A stretch of DNA of 64,000 nt, taken from positions 2,484,001 to 2,548,000 of the forward strand of contig NZ_CP059139.1 of the NCBI RefSeq assembly GCF_014109765.1. Direction: 5' to 3'. The translations under genes were made by a program, and so were the position numbers. This DNA comes from Pseudomonas berkeleyensis (GTDB lineage Bacteria; Pseudomonadota; Gammaproteobacteria; Pseudomonadales; Pseudomonadaceae). Of the stretch, positions 61,533 to 64,000 are shown one piece after another; position 1 is the stretch's first letter; each line of letters opens with the position of its first letter. Below the pieces are notes generated by a model. It made no database searches. It had not been told where the DNA came from and saw only the letters and a list, made by a program, of their open reading frames with translations.

Positions 61533-62888
61533 CTAGCGCACACCTGCATTGCGCAGGGCCGTTGGCGTGTACTCCGCCGCCAGTGATTCCTGGCCGAACT
61601 CCACGGAGTCGCGTTCTTCGTTGCGCATCCCGGAGACGATGTAGCGACCGTTGATGAGATCGTATAGTGCCTCTACGCCCAGCCAGGGAATTTGCAGATC
61701 GTAGCGGTAGGTCTGGAAACCTTCAGCGACTCGCCAAAGTGTGCCACGTGCGTCGTAGTGGTCGGCCAGAACGATCTGCCAGGTGTCTTCATCGAAGTAC
61801 AGCGTACGTTTGGCATAGATATGACGTTCGCCCGGCTTGAGCGTGGCCTCGACCACCCAGACGCGATGTTTCTCGTAGCGGGTCAGGTCGGGGTTGATGT
61901 GACCCGGCTTGACCAGGTCGGCGTATTTCAACTGGGGCGAGTCGAGCGAGTAGTTGTTGTCGGGGATGTACAACTCCTTCTTGCCGAGCAGCTTCCACTC
62001 GTAGCGATCCGGCGCACCGTTGAACATGTCCAGGTTGTCCGCTACGCGCTGACCTTCGGAGGCCGGGTAGGGGCCGTCGTAGGCGATCTGCGGGGCGCGG
62101 CGCACACGGCGCTGGCCGGCGTTGTAGATCCACGACATGCGCGGTTCCTTGACCTGGTCGAGTGTCTCGTGAACCAGCACCACGTCACCGGCCAGGCGTG
62201 CTGGCGCGGTCACCAGTTGCTTGTAGTAGAACAGCACGTTGCCGGGGTTCTGCGGATCGAAGCCCTTGATCTTGTCGCGGTAACTGAACTGCTGCTTGAA
62301 AAAGACCGGTGTGAAGGTGCCATTGGCCAGTGGCGTGGCCTGCACATGGGTGCGTTTGACGCTGCCGCCCCGGTAGCGGGTGATGTGGTTCCACAGCACT
62401 TCCATGCCGTTCTGCGGGATGGGGAAGGGGGTGGCGATCTCGAAGTCCTGCAGGCCGTTGCCGCCACTGACCAGGGTGGTGGTGCGAGCATTGCGAGCGA
62501 TGGCCTGGTAGACCTCGTCCGGCAGGGCCGCGCTGCGATGACTGGGAAACACTCGCAGGCGATAGCTGTCCGGATAGCGCTTGAACATCGCCAGTTGTCC
62601 CTGGCTCAGTTGCTCACGGTATTGCTCGGTGTTCTGGGCGGTAATGACGAAGAGCGGTTGTTCGGTGGCGAATGGATTGCTGAGAAAGCCCGCGGCGTCG
62701 ACCGACCCTGCGCTTTTCGGCAAGCCCCCCGTCCAGGCCGGGATGGAGCCATCGGCATTGCCGGCACGCTCGGCGCCGTTGGGTGTCAGAGCGCTGCCCA
62801 GCGCTGCCGCCTGCTCAGCGGTAACGGCTGCATGGGCGCTGCCACTCAGGGTAACCAGCAAGGCAAGAATCAAAGGCGATATTTTCAT
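61533..62888 (-). CDS. DUF1329-family outer-membrane-associated protein
   Basis: This 451-residue secreted protein has a signal MKISPLILALLVTLSGSAHA and the DUF1329 landmarks LTPNGAERAGNADGSIPAWT, NNYSLDSPQLKYADLVKPGH and RYEKHRVWVVEATLKPGERH. DUF1329 proteins are LolA/LolB-fold-like and almost always pair with DUF1302 beta-barrel proteins, as here (13-base gap). Such pairs are linked with export or handling of hydrophobic compounds in pseudomonads, but no function is proven. It is likely the second gene of the operon. Confidence 0.9.
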   Translation of the reverse strand: MKISPLILALLVTLSGSAHAAVTAEQAAALGSALTPNGAERAGNADGSIPAWTGGLPKSAGSVDAAGFLSNPFATEQPLFVITAQNTEQYREQLSQGQLAMFKRYPDSYRLRVFPSHRSAALPDEVYQAIARNARTTTLVSGGNGLQDFEIATPFPIPQNGMEVLWNHITRYRGGSVKRTHVQATPLANGTFTPVFFKQQFSYRDKIKGFDPQNPGNVLFYYKQLVTAPARLAGDVVLVHETLDQVKEPRMSWIYNAGQRRVRRAPQIAYDGPYPASEGQRVADNLDMFNGAPDRYEWKLLGKKELYIPDNNYSLDSPQLKYADLVKPGHINPDLTRYEKHRVWVVEATLKPGERHIYAKRTLYFDEDTWQIVLADHYDARGTLWRVAEGFQTYRYDLQIPWLGVEALYDLINGRYIVSGMRNEERDSVEFGQESLAAEYTPTALRNAGVR

Positions 62889-62901
62889 TGTTTTTCTCCG
62901 C

Positions 62902-64000
62902 TTAGAAGGACACGCCGAAGCTCAGCGCGACGAAGTCACGGTCAACGTTCACGTTGTAATCACCGCCGAAGTAGTCGGTGTACGACAGGCTGGCGGTATA
63001 GGTGCTCAGGTAGGTGGCATCGAGGCCCACGCTGACGGCCTTGGAGCCCTCGTTGAAGCCGGGCTCGGGGCCGTAGCCCTTGACGTCATGCGACCAGGCC
63101 AGGCTGGGGTTGAGCTGGACGCCCGGGATCAGGTTGCTGTACTCCCAGATGGCGCGTACTCGATAACCCCAGGAGCTGCGAGTGGCGTAGCCATCGTCGC
63201 TGCAGTTCTCAGGTGCCGAGGCGTTGGTGACCGCTGTGCACAATCCATTGTCTGGGTAGAGTTGGCCCTGGCCGTAGATCGCACTTCTGCCGTAGCGCAC
63301 GCCATCCTTGTCATCCAGGCCGCCGATCCAGGTCATGCCTGCTTCACCGATCAACGTGACACGGTCAGCACCCATTACCTGATCGAAGAAGTGCGTAGCG
63401 GTAATCTGCGCCTGAGTGACCTCTTTGCGGCGATAACCGTAGATGTCCTGATTGTTGGCGATGGTGACGTCGCCAGACGACAGGATTGGGGTGGTGGGGG
63501 TGATGCCGACTACCGCGGTGGTCAGGTCAACCGGGTTTATCTGCACGGGCATGTTCGGGCGGTAGCTGATCTCACCTGCCAGGGTCGTGCCGGTATCCAG
63601 GCTGGTGCTGAAACTCAGGCCGTATAGACGAATGTCTTCCGGGTAGGCAGTGAAGTAGCTTGCAGTGCCCAGTCGGTAGGCTTGAACAAGGCTCTGTCCC
63701 GCTGTACTGCCCAGAAAACCGGCGCAGCCAGGCCCAGGTATGGACAGGTTGGCGCACAGTTGCGGCGCGAAGCCGATATCGGCGGCATTAGGCCCGGTGG
63801 TGGTACTGAAATAGGGCTGACGACTGTGGTAGTTGATGAAGTAGCCCGCGAATTCACTGTTCAACTCTGGCGCGAACCAGCGTAACGCCATGCCCCATTG
63901 GCCGCTGTCGCGTGGGTCGCGGTCGGCGCTGCGCGGCATGATGATTCCCTCGCTGGATAGATCGATACCGAACGGCAGGAGGGCGGCGCGTGCGGCGGCG
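62902..64000 (-). CDS. DUF1302-family outer-membrane beta-barrel protein (N-terminus outside window)
   Basis: This is the C-terminal ~365 residues of a DUF1302 protein; the reading frame stays open to the right edge, so the start is outside. Visible family pieces are LPFGIDLSSEGIIMPRS just inside the edge, DRDPRDSGQWGMALRWFAPE, FAGYFINYHSRQPYFS and alternating hydrophobic strands ending RDFVALSFGVSF with a terminal Phe, typical of BAM-inserted barrels. It pairs with the DUF1329 protein downstream. The internal ATG at 63939 is not the start. Confidence 0.9.
   Translation of the reverse strand, partial: AAARAALLPFGIDLSSEGIIMPRSADRDPRDSGQWGMALRWFAPELNSEFAGYFINYHSRQPYFSTTTGPNAADIGFAPQLCANLSIPGPGCAGFLGSTAGQSLVQAYRLGTASYFTAYPEDIRLYGLSFSTSLDTGTTLAGEISYRPNMPVQINPVDLTTAVVGITPTTPILSSGDVTIANNQDIYGYRRKEVTQAQITATHFFDQVMGADRVTLIGEAGMTWIGGLDDKDGVRYGRSAIYGQGQLYPDNGLCTAVTNASAPENCSDDGYATRSSWGYRVRAIWEYSNLIPGVQLNPSLAWSHDVKGYGPEPGFNEGSKAVSVGLDATYLSTYTASLSYTDYFGGDYNVNVDRDFVALSFGVSF

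Noticed and set aside
1-64000. Phage, integron, toxin-antitoxin or CRISPR systems
   Set aside because: No integrase, transposase, phage structural gene, attC-like array, toxin pair or repeat-spacer array was seen on either strand.

Overview
The window is GC-rich DNA from a gammaproteobacterium, most likely a Pseudomonas (an inference from SfnB-type sulfur genes, an archaic Csu-type pilus operon, FecI/FecR/FpvA-type iron uptake, DUF1329/DUF1302 pairs and Pseudomonas-style GC-rich palindromes; no marker gene fixes the species). It reads as ordinary chromosome rich in accessory transport and stress operons. There is no phage, plasmid, CRISPR array or intact insertion sequence. The only RNA gene seen is the SRP 4.5S RNA (ffs) near 61.2 kb.

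Layout. 1-8.9 kb (minus strand): a sulfur-scavenging operon with two SfnB/DszC-like flavoenzymes, a NtaA/SnaA/DszA monooxygenase, MetQ-MetN-MetI, a second amino-acid ABC binding protein plus permease, and a further monooxygenase cut by the window edge. 9.1-10.7 kb: hchA overlapping a LuxR-type regulator. 10.8-13.8 kb: arsR-arsB-arsC-arsH behind a clear dyad operator, divergent from pdxY. 14.9-20.9 kb: a six-gene csu-like chaperone-usher pilus operon faced by an orphan 101-residue protein that looks like a cut-down pilin. 21.1-25.0 kb: a siderophore ABC importer with a Fur-box candidate. 25.0-25.5 kb: non-coding, with a GC palindrome, a probable LysR-gene relic and a decayed repeat copy. 25.5-34.3 kb: nitroreductase, RidA with divergent LysR, lipoprotein hydrolase, a 930-residue autotransporter, HxlR with a divergent carboxymuconolactone-decarboxylase-like protein, BenE and LysE transporters. 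34.4-40.8 kb: a small membrane protein, a MITE-like element, and fecI-fecR-TonB receptor-PepSY protein-59-residue membrane protein. 40.9-43.9 kb: MarR, aminotransferase, GST, AraC. 44.0-48.4 kb: an alpha/beta hydrolase, beta-propeller sensor kinase and response regulator. 48.5-54.6 kb: MFS exporter, Tat-exported amidohydrolase, ABM-domain membrane protein, YcaC-like hydrolase and an HSL-type esterase. 54.7-61.1 kb: APC transporter, a small Cys/His/Met-rich protein and a cupredoxin, an HU protein, a large lipase-fold hydrolase and a chemotaxis receptor. 61.1-64 kb: ffs, then DUF1329 and a truncated DUF1302 gene.

The most useful non-obvious signals are regulatory or structural. A MITE-like element at 35044-35247 has 18/20-matching terminal inverted repeats, and a decayed relative lies about 10 kb away at 25316-25396. 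Three TTGCTAC half-sites lie between hxlR and its divergent partner. A perfect 13-bp dyad lies upstream of the pilus operon. An orphan mini-pilin lies tail-to-tail with the pilus adhesin gene. An alpha/beta hydrolase with Asp at the nucleophile position overlaps the sensor-kinase gene. Most genes belong to known families, and I do not see a clearly new defence or mobile system.
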